A stretch of 64,000 bases of DNA from Alistipes sp. Zagget8 (GTDB lineage: Bacteria > Bacteroidota > Bacteroidia > Bacteroidales > Rikenellaceae). The stretch is from assembly GCA_001941065.1 (NCBI GenBank), contig MSHJ01000011.1, positions 1-64,000 of the forward strand, read 5' to 3'. Positions 16,705 through 24,812 of the stretch are shown here, piece after piece; the first letter of the stretch is position 1, and every line of letters starts with the position of its first letter. Made by a program: the position numbers and the translations under genes. The notes under the pieces are model-generated. The model was given only the letters and a program-made list of their open reading frames with translations. It ran no database searches and was not told the DNA's origin.

Positions 16705-18822
16705 CTAACCGTTCCGGCGCATGGTCAGCGAGATGCGGTTGCGGACGGTGTCAATGTTCGTGACCTTCACCTCGACGTGCTGGCCCAGGTGCACCACGTC
16801 CGCCGGCGAGGCGACGTAACGGTCGGCCAGCTGCGAGATGTGCACCAGTCCGTCCTGCTTGACGCCGATGTCCACGAAGGCCCCGAAGGCCGTGATATTC
16901 GTCACGATGCCCGGCAGGAGCATTCCCGGGCGCAGGTCGTCGATCGTGTGCACGTTGGGATCGAACGCGAAGACCTGCAGTTGTTCCCGCGGGTCGAGGC
17001 CCTGCTTGTCGAGTGCCTCGAGGATGTCCGTCACGGTCGGCAGTCCCACCTCGCCGCTCACGTATTTTTCGGGCCGTATGGCCTTGCGCAGGGCCTTGTC
17101 CGCGAGCAGCTGCTCCACGGTGACGCCCGCATCGGCGGCCATGCGTTCGGCGATGTGGTACGATTCGGGATGCACGGCGCTGTTGTCCAACGGGTTCTTG
17201 CCTCCCACGACGCGCAGGAACCCCGCTGCCTGTTCGAAGGCTTTGGCTCCCAGCCGCGGCACCTTGAGCAGCGCCTTGCGGCTTTTGAAATCCCCGTTTG
17301 CGGCGCGGTAGGCCACGATGTTCTCCGCCAGCGCGGGCCCCAGCCCTGAAATATAGGTCAGGATGTGTTTGGAGGCGGTGTTGATGTTCACGCCGACACG
17401 GTTAACGCAGCTCTCCACGACTGTGGCCAGGCGTGCCTTGAGTTTCGGCTGGTCCACGCTGTGCTGGTACTGCCCGACGCCGATCGACTTGGGGTCGATT
17501 TTGACCAGCTCCGAAAGCGGGTCGATCAAACGGCGTCCGATGCTCACGGCCCCGCGCACCGTCACGTCGTAGTCGGGAAATTCCTCGCGTGCCACGGCCG
17601 ATGCCGAGTAGACCGACGCGCCGTCCTCGCTCACCATGAACACCTCGACGCCCTCCAGACCTAGCCCGCGGACCAGTTGTTCGGTTTCGCGGCCCGCCGT
17701 GCCGTCGCCGATGGCGAACGCTTCGGCCCGGTATTTCGCGGCCAGCGCTTTCAGGGTCTCGGCCGCCTCGGCCCAGCGGTTTTGCGGTGCATGGGGATAG
17801 ACGGTCGTGTTGTAGACGAGGTTGCCTTGCGAGTCGAGCGCCACGACTTTGCACCCCGTGCGGAATCCCGGGTCGAGGGCGATCACACGCTTTTGCCCCA
17901 GCGGCGACGAGAGCAGCAGTTGCCGCAGGTTCTCGGCGAAGACCCGGATCGCTTCGTCGTCGGCCCTCTCTTTGGCCGCCGCCAGCTGTTCGGTCTCGAT
18001 GGAGGGGCGCATCAGACGTTTGAACGAATCCGCGGCCGCGGCCTCCATCCACGTGCGCGTCGCCGAGCCGGGGCGGATGAACCGGCGGCAGAGCCCTTCG
18101 ATACAGCGGTCGGCATCGATGTCGACCGTGATTTTCAGGATGCCTTCGTCGGCTCCGCGGCGCATAGCCAGGAAACGGTGTGACGAGATGCTGCGCAGCG
18201 GCGTCGCGGCGTCGAAATAGTCGGAGTATTTAGCCCCTTCGGCCTCCTTGCCCTTGACGAGTTTCGTGTGCACGACGCCTTCGCGGGCGAAGGTGCGGCG
18301 CAGTCCGTTGCGGGCCTGCTCGTCCTCCGAGATGCGTTCGGCGATGATGTCGCACGCCCCCGCGAGGGCCTCCTCGGGGGTCGGAACCTCGGCCGAAACA
18401 TAACGCCGGGCCTGCTGCGCCGCGTCGCGGGCCTGCTGGGCCATGATGAGGTCGGCCAGCGGCTCCAGCCCCCGTTCGCGGGCCACGGTGGCGCGGGTGC
18501 GCCGCTTGGGCTTGTAGGGGAGGTAGAGGTCCTCCAGCTCCACCGAATCCCAGCACCCCTCGATGCGCCGGCGGAGCTCCGGGGTCAGTTTGCCCTGCTC
18601 CTCGATGGTCGAGAGCACGGTCTGACGGCGTGCTTCGAGTTCGGTGAGGCGTTCCAGCTGCTCCTTGACGGCGCCCACCTGCAGTTCGTCGAGCGAGCCG
18701 GTCGCCTCCTTGCGGTAGCGGCTGATGAAAGGTATCGTCGCGCCGTCGCGCAGCAGGCGCACGGTTCCCTGCACCTGCGGCAGGGCGATCTGGAGCCGTT
18801 GGGAGATGATTTGTTCGATCAT
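16705..18822 (-). CDS. tex: Tex-family RNA-binding transcription accessory protein
   Basis: 705 aa. The order of domains is that of Tex: an N-terminal helical domain (VQGTVRLLRDGATIPFISRYRKEATGSLDE), a YqgF-like RNase H fold (VIALDPGFRTGCKVVALD), tandem helix-hairpin-helix (LTYISGLGPALAENIVAYR) and a C-terminal S1 RNA-binding domain (LPGIVTNITAFGAFVDIGVKQDGLVHISQL). It acts on nucleic acid during transcription. The upstream Met at 18855 is rejected: MIEQIISQRL at 18822 starts the conserved region, and a TATCTTTG box sits at 18842-18849, between the two candidate starts. Confidence 0.95.
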   Translation of the reverse strand: MIEQIISQRLQIALPQVQGTVRLLRDGATIPFISRYRKEATGSLDELQVGAVKEQLERLTELEARRQTVLSTIEEQGKLTPELRRRIEGCWDSVELEDLYLPYKPKRRTRATVARERGLEPLADLIMAQQARDAAQQARRYVSAEVPTPEEALAGACDIIAERISEDEQARNGLRRTFAREGVVHTKLVKGKEAEGAKYSDYFDAATPLRSISSHRFLAMRRGADEGILKITVDIDADRCIEGLCRRFIRPGSATRTWMEAAAADSFKRLMRPSIETEQLAAAKERADDEAIRVFAENLRQLLLSSPLGQKRVIALDPGFRTGCKVVALDSQGNLVYNTTVYPHAPQNRWAEAAETLKALAAKYRAEAFAIGDGTAGRETEQLVRGLGLEGVEVFMVSEDGASVYSASAVAREEFPDYDVTVRGAVSIGRRLIDPLSELVKIDPKSIGVGQYQHSVDQPKLKARLATVVESCVNRVGVNINTASKHILTYISGLGPALAENIVAYRAANGDFKSRKALLKVPRLGAKAFEQAAGFLRVVGGKNPLDNSAVHPESYHIAERMAADAGVTVEQLLADKALRKAIRPEKYVSGEVGLPTVTDILEALDKQGLDPREQLQVFAFDPNVHTIDDLRPGMLLPGIVTNITAFGAFVDIGVKQDGLVHISQLADRYVASPADVVHLGQHVEVKVTNIDTVRNRISLTMRRNG

Positions 18823-18841
18823 GTTCGGAAATCTTTGGATG

Positions 18842-18849
18842 CAAAGATA
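18842..18849 (-). promoter_or_regulatory. -7 box (TATCTTTG) of tex
   Basis: Exact TAnnTTTG match on the minus strand, 19 nt before the tex ATG. It lies at the gene-proximal end of a 68-nt repeat. Confidence 0.65.
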
Positions 18850-18909
18850 GTGCAAGCCGAGAGCAAACGCAAGTTTGCTTGCATTTTGCCGAGGCGCCGC
18901 CTGTCTAAG
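18842..18909 (-). repeat. Promoter-bearing intergenic repeat, copy A
   Basis: A 68-nt unit with an internal palindromic core (CAAACGCAAGTTTGCTTGCATTTTG), ending in CGCCGCCTGTCTAAG. It shares order and ends with copy B (18917-18983). Confidence 0.7.
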
Positions 18910-18916
18910 GCGCAGC

Positions 18917-18983
18917 CAAAGTAGTGCAAGGTGAGCGGCAAACCAAACTTGTTTGGGTTTGTCCGAACCGCCGCCTGTCTGAG
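18917..18983 (-). repeat. Promoter-bearing intergenic repeat, copy B
   Basis: A 67-nt diverged tandem copy of the preceding unit. AAAGTAGTGCAAG matches AAAGATAGTGCAAG, and CCGCCTGTCTGAG matches CCGCCTGTCTAAG. The -7 box equivalent has lost one base. Confidence 0.7.
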
Positions 18984-18988
18984 AAAAT

Positions 18989-19025
18989 CGAAACCGGGAT
19001 TTCCATCGAGGAAATCCCGGTTTCG
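18989..19025 (-). terminator. Terminator of the tat/sugar-oxidoreductase operon
   Basis: A perfect 16-bp stem (CGAAACCGGGATTTCC / GGAAATCCCGGTTTCG) with a 5-nt loop, 17 nt after the tatC stop and followed on the minus strand by ATTTTC. Confidence 0.88.
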
Positions 19026-19041
19026 GTAAAGTAAGCAGGGC

Positions 19042-19824
19042 TCAGTCCCTCGAGAATTTGATGCCGAGTTCGTAAAGCAGGTAGATCGGCAGGAAGACGA
19101 CCATCAGCGTGAATGGGTCGCCCGAAGGGGTTATGAGCGCCGAGAGCACCAGCAGGATGATGACGGCGTGTTTGCGGTATTTCCGGAAGAAGGATTTGGT
19201 CACCAGACCCATCTTGGAAAGGAGCCATGCCAGCAGCGGCAGTTCGAAGACGATTCCCATGACGAATATCAGCATGAGGAAATTCCCCATGTAGGAGGTC
19301 AGCGAAATCTGGTTTACGATCGACGCGCTGAGCTGATACTCCGTCAGGAAGCGGAACGTGAACGGGAAGACCAGCATGTACCCCACGGCGCACCCCAGGA
19401 AGAACATGAGCGTGCCTCCGAAGAACGCCATGCCGACGCTCCTCCGTTCCTCGCGGAACAAGGCTGGCTGCACGAAACGCCATATTTCGAAAATCAGGTA
19501 GGGAAACATCAGCACCAGCGCGAACCAGAACGACGTGCTGATATGCGTCAGGAACTGCGACGCGACGTTGATGTTGATGATCTCCACGGAGTAGTTGTCG
19601 TTGCTGAAATCGGGCAGCAGCGGATTGTTCGACCCGCTGATCTGCGAGAGCCACCGGTAGAGCGGAAAGTCTGAGGTGGTCGGAGCCAGCACGAAATGGT
19701 CGAACAGATAGGGCATGGCGCAAAAACAAACTATCACGCATACGAGCAGCACGGCGACCACGCGGATCAGGGTCCAGCGAAGGTCTTCGAGGTGCCCCCA
19801 GAACGTCATTTGTTTTTCTTCCAT
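19042..19824 (-). CDS. tatC: Sec-independent protein translocase TatC
   Basis: 260 aa with six membrane helices. The conserved N-terminus is MTFWGHLEDLRWTLIRVVAVLL, which includes the Glu that binds the twin-arginine signal. A short C-terminal tail ends LYELGIKFSRD. TatC is the receptor core of the Tat translocon exporting folded proteins. It is the last gene of an operon that also encodes TatA and a twin-arginine oxidoreductase, and begins 12 nt after the isomerase stop. The periplasmic loop near LAPTTSDFPLYRWLSQISGS is longer than in Escherichia coli, as in other Bacteroidetes. Confidence 0.96.
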   Translation of the reverse strand: MEEKQMTFWGHLEDLRWTLIRVVAVLLVCVIVCFCAMPYLFDHFVLAPTTSDFPLYRWLSQISGSNNPLLPDFSNDNYSVEIININVASQFLTHISTSFWFALVLMFPYLIFEIWRFVQPALFREERRSVGMAFFGGTLMFFLGCAVGYMLVFPFTFRFLTEYQLSASIVNQISLTSYMGNFLMLIFVMGIVFELPLLAWLLSKMGLVTKSFFRKYRKHAVIILLVLSALITPSGDPFTLMVVFLPIYLLYELGIKFSRD

Positions 19825-19836
19825 GGCAGCTGCGGC

Positions 19837-20742
19837 TTATTTTCGGTAGGATGCTTTGACGAAGGGCGCTTCGAGCAGGTAGTCGATGCACTCGCGGACG
19901 CTGCGGACGATGTCTCCGTAGCTTGACCCCTCGATCTCGACGATGATGTTCTCGACGCCGGCGGTCTTGGCATTGGCGAAGATGGCGTCGAATCCCACCA
20001 TGCCGCTCTGGCCGATCTCCCGGTGGTCCTTGATGTGCAGCAGGCTGAAGCGTCCCGGATACTTTTTGAAATAGTCCACCGGGCTGGCCTGTCCCATCAC
20101 GGTCCAGTAAACGTCCATTTCGAAAAACACCTTGTCGGGATCGGTGTTTTCGAGCATGTAGTCCAGCATCACCTGGTCTTCGATCTTCCGGAATTCACCC
20201 GAGTGGTTGTGGTAGCCGAATTTCATGCCGGCGGCCTTGCAGCGGGCTCCGACCTCGTTGAAATAGCGGCAGTAGGTCGCCAGGTCCTTGAGCGTCGTGA
20301 TTTTCCGCATCGACGGAACGACGATGTATTCCGCTCCAGCGGCCTTGTGCGCCGCGATGCATTCGTCCCACCACGCGAGGGCCTTCGAGAAATCGCCCGC
20401 GGCGAGTTCCTCGTCCGAGAGGTTGAGCGTGCAGTGTGTGGAGAGCACCTTCATACCGGCGGCCTCCACATCCTTGCGGAACTGTTCGGGCGTCTGTCCG
20501 TAGAGTTTGCCGTCCTTGTAGCTGGCCGCCTCCACCGAGGTGTAGCCCATGTCGGCGAGCTGTTTCAGCACGGGTTTGTAGTCCTCCTGATTGTTGCCGA
20601 AGGCCCCGATCAGGCTCCGCACGGAATAGAGCTGGATGCCGACCTCCTTTTTGGGCGCCCCTTTCGCCTTGGCGGATGCTCCGTCGGGGAGCATCGCCAG
20701 GGCGAGAAGTGCGCAAACCGCTGTCAGAAAACGCGTTTTCAC
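19837..20742 (-). CDS. Exported sugar isomerase/epimerase-type TIM-barrel protein
   Basis: 301 aa. A signal peptide (residues 1-24, ending GASAKAKG) predicts periplasmic location. The rest is an AP-endonuclease-2/xylose-isomerase-like TIM barrel: VGIQLYSVR, VEAASYKDGKLYG, VPSMRKI, GYHNHSGEF, FFEMDVYW and LLHIKDHREIG carry the acidic and His metal ligands. Together with the DUF1080 lipoprotein and the Tat-exported Gfo/Idh/MocA enzyme in the same operon it probably acts on a keto-sugar intermediate, as isomerase, epimerase or hydratase. The exact reaction is inference. Confidence 0.88.
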   Translation of the reverse strand: MKTRFLTAVCALLALAMLPDGASAKAKGAPKKEVGIQLYSVRSLIGAFGNNQEDYKPVLKQLADMGYTSVEAASYKDGKLYGQTPEQFRKDVEAAGMKVLSTHCTLNLSDEELAAGDFSKALAWWDECIAAHKAAGAEYIVVPSMRKITTLKDLATYCRYFNEVGARCKAAGMKFGYHNHSGEFRKIEDQVMLDYMLENTDPDKVFFEMDVYWTVMGQASPVDYFKKYPGRFSLLHIKDHREIGQSGMVGFDAIFANAKTAGVENIIVEIEGSSYGDIVRSVRECIDYLLEAPFVKASYRK

Positions 20743-20754
20743 GGTTGCAGGCTG

Positions 20755-21636
20755 TTAGTCGAGGACTTTGACGCGGATGTTGCGGAACCAGACGTCGTCG
20801 CCGTGGTCCTGGAGGCCGATGTAGCCTTCGTGGTTCTCACCGCCGCAGTTGTTGAGCAGTTCGAACGCCAGCGGCCATTTCTTCGGGCTGAACTTGCTGT
20901 TCTCCAGCATTTCGGTCCACTGGGGCGTCCAGAGGTGGTATTCCACGACGTTCTTGTCGTTCTGTCCGTGTACGACCGTGCCTTTGTAGACCATGATTTT
21001 GGCCTTGTTCCACTCGCCGAAAGGCTTCTGGTTCTGCGGAACGGCCGGGATCATGTCGTAGAGCGACGCCGACTGGCGGTTACCGTCTACGCCCAGCTTG
21101 GCGTCGGGGTGGTTCGCGTTGTCGAGCACCTGGTATTCGGGGGACGAGATATAGATCGGCTCGTATTTGGTCTTACCGTCCTTCTGGGTCGTAACCTCCT
21201 GGGCCAGGTAGAAAATACCCGAGTTGCCGCCCTTCGAGACCTTCCACTCCATTTCCAGCTCGAAATTCTTGAATTTTTTGGCGAAAATCAGGTCGCCGCC
21301 CTCGCCCGTCTGGGCCTCGCCGCCGCCCGAGCCGTTGAACTTGATGGCGCCGTTGTCCACCGTCCAGCGTCCGGGAACCTCGGTCTTGCCGTATCCGCGC
21401 CAGCCGTTGAGCGTCTTGCCGTCGAAGATCACGTAGTAGCCGTCCTTGTCCTGCGGGAACGACGCGAGGTCCACCTGCGCGTTGTCGACGACGGTGTATT
21501 CGGGAACTGCGGGCGTTTCGCTTTCGGCCTTGGCCGCAGCGTCGCCGGCCGTCTTGGCCTTGCCGCCGGGGCCGCCGCACGATACCAGTGACGCGGTCAG
21601 CGCCACACAAGCTGAGAATAAAAGGGTCTTTTTCAT
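20755..21636 (-). CDS. DUF1080 (3-keto-disaccharide hydrolase/lyase-type) lipoprotein
   Basis: 293 aa. The lipobox SLVSCGG places the lipidated Cys at residue 20. A concanavalin-like jelly-roll DUF1080 fold follows: FDGKTLNGWRGYGK, GGDLIFAKKFKNFELEMEWKVSKGGNSGIFYLAQE, SPEYQVLDNANHPDAK and GYIGLQDHGDDVWFRNIRVKVLD are characteristic. Characterised members cleave 3-keto-glycosides after oxidation by Gfo/Idh/MocA enzymes. It is 46 nt downstream of the Tat-dependent oxidoreductase and 12 nt upstream of the isomerase. The substrate sugar is unknown. Confidence 0.9.
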   Translation of the reverse strand: MKKTLLFSACVALTASLVSCGGPGGKAKTAGDAAAKAESETPAVPEYTVVDNAQVDLASFPQDKDGYYVIFDGKTLNGWRGYGKTEVPGRWTVDNGAIKFNGSGGGEAQTGEGGDLIFAKKFKNFELEMEWKVSKGGNSGIFYLAQEVTTQKDGKTKYEPIYISSPEYQVLDNANHPDAKLGVDGNRQSASLYDMIPAVPQNQKPFGEWNKAKIMVYKGTVVHGQNDKNVVEYHLWTPQWTEMLENSKFSPKKWPLAFELLNNCGGENHEGYIGLQDHGDDVWFRNIRVKVLD

Positions 21637-21682
21637 ATCCGTGTAGTTTTAAAGTTTGGGTGAATGATTGGTTTTGTGTCGG

Positions 21683-23155
21683 TTAGCGCGGCATGTCGGG
21701 CAGTTTCCACCCGTCGCGGTAGGTGTGCTTGATAAGCTCCTGCGCGAACTGCTGCGCGTTTACCGGATCGGTCCAGGTCTTGTCGAAGGTCGGGTGTCCG
21801 TCCTTGATGTGGAAGCCGTCCTTGATGACCGTTTTGATCGTCGCGTCGTCGGGGATGTTGGTGAAACGCATGTTCGGGCCGTCCCAATGCAGCTCCTGGT
21901 TCAGTCCCTGCAGCCGCACGGCCAGTACGCCCATCACGACCATTTCGTTGAACGGTCCGGCCTCGCTGAAATCCGACGCCGACAGCACGCGGTCGTCGGC
22001 ATCCTCCTTGCAGGCGCGTACCCAGTCCATCTGGTGCGACTCGGTGATCTCGCGCAGCACTTTCGGGGCGTCGGGAACACGGCCCGACACGAGGTAGGGA
22101 TTCACGCCGTAGCATCCGCAGATCAGCGTGTCCTTCGTGCCGTAGAAAATTGCGCCGCCGCCCTGCATGTTCAGGTCCTTGCCAGCGGGCAGTCCTGCGG
22201 GACGTTCCGGCATCAGGCCGCCGTCGTACCAGTGCACCTCGACCTCGGGCATGGCGACCTTCGGCATGTTGTCGCGGGCCGGAAAGACGAATTTCACCCG
22301 CTGGGCCGTGGGTGCCGATTCGTTCAGGAGCAGCGTCGAGCTGCCCTGCACCTTGGTCGGATAGCCGAGTTTCAACCCCTTGAACACGGGGTGCAGGATG
22401 TGGCAGGCCATGTCGCCCAGGGCGCCGGTTCCGAAATCCCACCATCCGCGGAAATTCCAGGGCGTGTAGGCCGCATTGTAGGGACGGTAGGGAGCCGGGC
22501 CGATAAAGGCGTCCCAGTTCATCGTCTTGGGGATGCGCATGTCCTCTTCGGGGCGTGCGAGTCCCTGGGGCCAGATCGGACGGTCGGTGAAGGTGTCCAC
22601 GCGGGTCACCTCGCCGATTTCGCCGTTCCAGATCCATTCGCAGACCTTGCGGACGCCCTCGCCCGAAGCCCCCTGGTTGCCCATCTGGGAGGCGATCTTG
22701 TATTTGTCGGCCAGCCGGGTCAGCAGGCGCGATTCGTAGACGGTGTGGGTCAGCGGTTTCTCGACATAGACGTGTTTGCCGGCGGTCATGGCCTCTGCGG
22801 CGATGATGGCGTGCGTATGGTCGGCGGTGGCCACCATCACGGCGTCGGCCGACTTGAGCAGTTCGTCGTACATCCGGCGGTAGTCGTTGTACCGCTTGGC
22901 TGCGGGATAGCGCTGGAAGACGTGGTCGGCGTATTTCCAGTCCACGTCGCACAGGCCGATGATGTTCTGGCTCTCGAGGCCCTTGAGCACCGAGGCGCCG
23001 CGGCCTCCGACGCCGACACCCAGGATGTTGAGTTTGTCGCTGGGGGCGGTATGCCCAAATTTTTTGCCTAACACCGTGCCGGGCACGATTGCCAGACCGA
23101 GTGCGGCGGTAGCTCCTGCCTTGAGGAACTTTCTTCTCGACATTTCGTTTGACAT
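21683..23155 (-). CDS. Tat-exported Gfo/Idh/MocA-family oxidoreductase
   Basis: 490 aa. Residues 6-15 are SRRKFLKAGA, a twin-arginine signal with the RR pair at 7-8, followed by a hydrophobic stretch and VLGKKFGHT. The Rossmann domain has NILGVGVGGRGASVLKGL, and EKPLTHTVYESR carries the conserved Lys. The protein should fold with bound NAD(P) in the cytoplasm and be exported whole, and would oxidise a sugar hydroxyl with the cofactor recycled in place. It is encoded with tatA and tatC. Length over 450 aa is typical of the exported Bacteroidetes subgroup. Confidence 0.93.
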   Translation of the reverse strand: MSNEMSRRKFLKAGATAALGLAIVPGTVLGKKFGHTAPSDKLNILGVGVGGRGASVLKGLESQNIIGLCDVDWKYADHVFQRYPAAKRYNDYRRMYDELLKSADAVMVATADHTHAIIAAEAMTAGKHVYVEKPLTHTVYESRLLTRLADKYKIASQMGNQGASGEGVRKVCEWIWNGEIGEVTRVDTFTDRPIWPQGLARPEEDMRIPKTMNWDAFIGPAPYRPYNAAYTPWNFRGWWDFGTGALGDMACHILHPVFKGLKLGYPTKVQGSSTLLLNESAPTAQRVKFVFPARDNMPKVAMPEVEVHWYDGGLMPERPAGLPAGKDLNMQGGGAIFYGTKDTLICGCYGVNPYLVSGRVPDAPKVLREITESHQMDWVRACKEDADDRVLSASDFSEAGPFNEMVVMGVLAVRLQGLNQELHWDGPNMRFTNIPDDATIKTVIKDGFHIKDGHPTFDKTWTDPVNAQQFAQELIKHTYRDGWKLPDMPR

Positions 23156-23245
23156 CGTTTCTGAAATTTTAAGGTTGGATTAATAATTGGCTGGTTTTAT
23201 GCGATTATCTCTCTCTTCGTACCGACAGCCCGAAGCATACGCCAT

Positions 23246-23275
23246 CTCCCTCCCTGAGGGAGGGTCGGGGTGGGG
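23246..23275. repeat. GC-rich palindrome with G-quadruplex motif between tatA and its substrate gene
   Basis: CCCTCCC TGA GGGAGGG hairpin (23248-23264). On the plus strand it runs into GGG A GGG TC GGGG T GGGG (23258-23275), a canonical four-run quadruplex pattern, in the 143-nt gap of an otherwise tight operon. Confidence 0.6.
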
Positions 23276-23298
23276 TCGGATTTGTATATGACGCCGAT

Positions 23299-23493
23299 CT
23301 ATTTCGGGTCCGGGTCGGTATTTTCAATATCCTTCTCGATATTGTTCATGCCCTCCTTGAAGCTCCGGACGCCTTTGCCGATTCCCTTCATGAGTTCCGG
23401 AATCTTTTTCCCGCCGAACAGCAGCAGGACGATCAGCGCGATGACGATGATCTCGCCGGCACCCAGGTTGCCGATAAATAAAGGATTGTTCAT
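23299..23493 (-). CDS. tatA: Twin-arginine translocase subunit TatA/TatE
   Basis: 64 aa. One short N-terminal membrane helix (GAGEIIVIALIVLLLF), the FGGKKIPELMKGIGKGVRSFKEG amphipathic helix of TatA with the conserved Phe-Gly hinge, and an acidic C-terminal tail. TatA oligomerises to form the Tat passage. No tatB gene is seen, which agrees with the minimal TatA/TatC systems of Bacteroidetes. It lies between the two Gfo/Idh/MocA genes, while tatC closes the same operon. Confidence 0.96.
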   Translation of the reverse strand: MNNPLFIGNLGAGEIIVIALIVLLLFGGKKIPELMKGIGKGVRSFKEGMNNIEKDIENTDPDPK

Positions 23494-23534
23494 GGTCGAT
23501 AGTTTTTAGGGGTTGATAGTTTGCTGTCTGAGGT

Positions 23535-24608
23535 TCAGGCCTGTTTGCGGAGCAGGCCGTATCCATTCTTCATCGTGCGGCGGCGTTCGTGGATTTGTTG
23601 GAGCGTCTCCAGCTCCCCGATGGCCGGCAGGTCGTGTTTGCGGGCGTCCTGCAGGAACCGCCAGGCATATTCCGAGGCGATCGCCGCGTCGCGCATCGTG
23701 GGCAGCGCGTCGCTGCGCACGTCGGTTTCGACGGACCGCGCGAAAAGGTTGCACAGCACGTCGATATTCTTGCCCCCGTAGGGTTGTATGAGCCGGTGGG
23801 TCTGCGTCACGCCGTGGAGTTCGACGATGGCGGTTTTGAAATCATGGGTCATGCGGGCGATGCCCTTCGTGCCGATGATGTCTATATAGGAGTTGTGGGT
23901 CTGGGTCTGTGCCAGCTGTCCGTAGACATGCCCCTGGGTGATGTCGAACACCACGCCGTTCTCGAACGTACCGTGACACTGGAGCCACCAGGGCTCCTTG
24001 TAGTTCCACATCCGCATGGCCTGGGCGTTCCAGGTCTTGAATTCGGATTCGGCATACCAGCGTGCGATGTCCACATAGTGCATGCCGCAGTCGTGGAAGG
24101 CGGGTCCTTCGAATTCGTGGCCTTCGCCGGGGGCCAGTCCGGGGGTCATGTGGCAGACCCGGATGATGGCCAGCTCGCCGATCTCGCCCTGCGCGATGAA
24201 ATCCTTGATCGTATTGTGATACCAGGAGTTGCGTAAATAGAGGTTGACCGTCGAGAAGAGCGGCGTGTTTTCGGCCAGCTCCACGGTTTTCCATTCGTTT
24301 TCGACGCTGTCGGAGATGGGTTTTTCGGCAATGACGTGTTTTCTGCAGGCGAAAGCCTTTTCGATCTGTGCTTTCCGCGAGTCGGCCAGGGCGAAGAGTC
24401 CTACGACCTGAACCGTGGGATCGTCGAAAATCTCCTGTTCGTCGGCAATCACTTTCACCTCCGGGGCGAGTTCCCGGGCCCGGGCCCGCGATTCGGGCGA
24501 TACGTCGCAGATGTAGGCGACTTTCCATTTCCCGCTTTTCCGGAGTTCGTCGAGGAAAAAGCCTCCCATGCGGCCGAAGCCGATCAAACCGATGTTGATG
24601 GGGTTCAT
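23535..24608 (-). CDS. Cytoplasmic Gfo/Idh/MocA-family oxidoreductase
   Basis: 357 aa, no signal peptide. The N-terminal Rossmann fold has NIGLIGFGRMGGFF. ALADSRKAQIEKAFACRKHVIAEKP contains the EKP motif with the conserved Lys, and HDCGMHYVDIARWY the conserved His region of the catalytic domain. It is the first gene of the tat/keto-sugar operon. With an exported paralogue two genes downstream, the simplest reading is that this enzyme re-reduces or further processes the imported keto-sugar in the cytoplasm. Substrate and direction are inferred from context only. Confidence 0.9.
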   Translation of the reverse strand: MNPINIGLIGFGRMGGFFLDELRKSGKWKVAYICDVSPESRARARELAPEVKVIADEQEIFDDPTVQVVGLFALADSRKAQIEKAFACRKHVIAEKPISDSVENEWKTVELAENTPLFSTVNLYLRNSWYHNTIKDFIAQGEIGELAIIRVCHMTPGLAPGEGHEFEGPAFHDCGMHYVDIARWYAESEFKTWNAQAMRMWNYKEPWWLQCHGTFENGVVFDITQGHVYGQLAQTQTHNSYIDIIGTKGIARMTHDFKTAIVELHGVTQTHRLIQPYGGKNIDVLCNLFARSVETDVRSDALPTMRDAAIASEYAWRFLQDARKHDLPAIGELETLQQIHERRRTMKNGYGLLRKQA

Positions 24609-24678
24609 TTTTTGTAGTTGGTAAAGGTTGGTTAACGCGGCAGAAACTGCAAAATCCGGAGACTTGCAGCCTGCTATA

Positions 24679-24686
24679 CAAAAATA
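24679..24686 (-). promoter_or_regulatory. Possible -7 box (TATTTTTG) of the tat/sugar-oxidoreductase operon
   Basis: Matches TAnnTTTG on the minus strand about 70 nt upstream of the first gene of the operon. No clear -33 element. Confidence 0.35.
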
Positions 24687-24812
24687 ACCCGAATAATTGC
24701 CCGTTCGGAAAGCTATACCGGAAAATGTAGTGCTTTCGTTTGGTTATATTAATGATAATTAATGATTTGATGCTTTTTAGAGGCCGAAAAAATGTAGTTG
24801 TTTTGGAATAAA

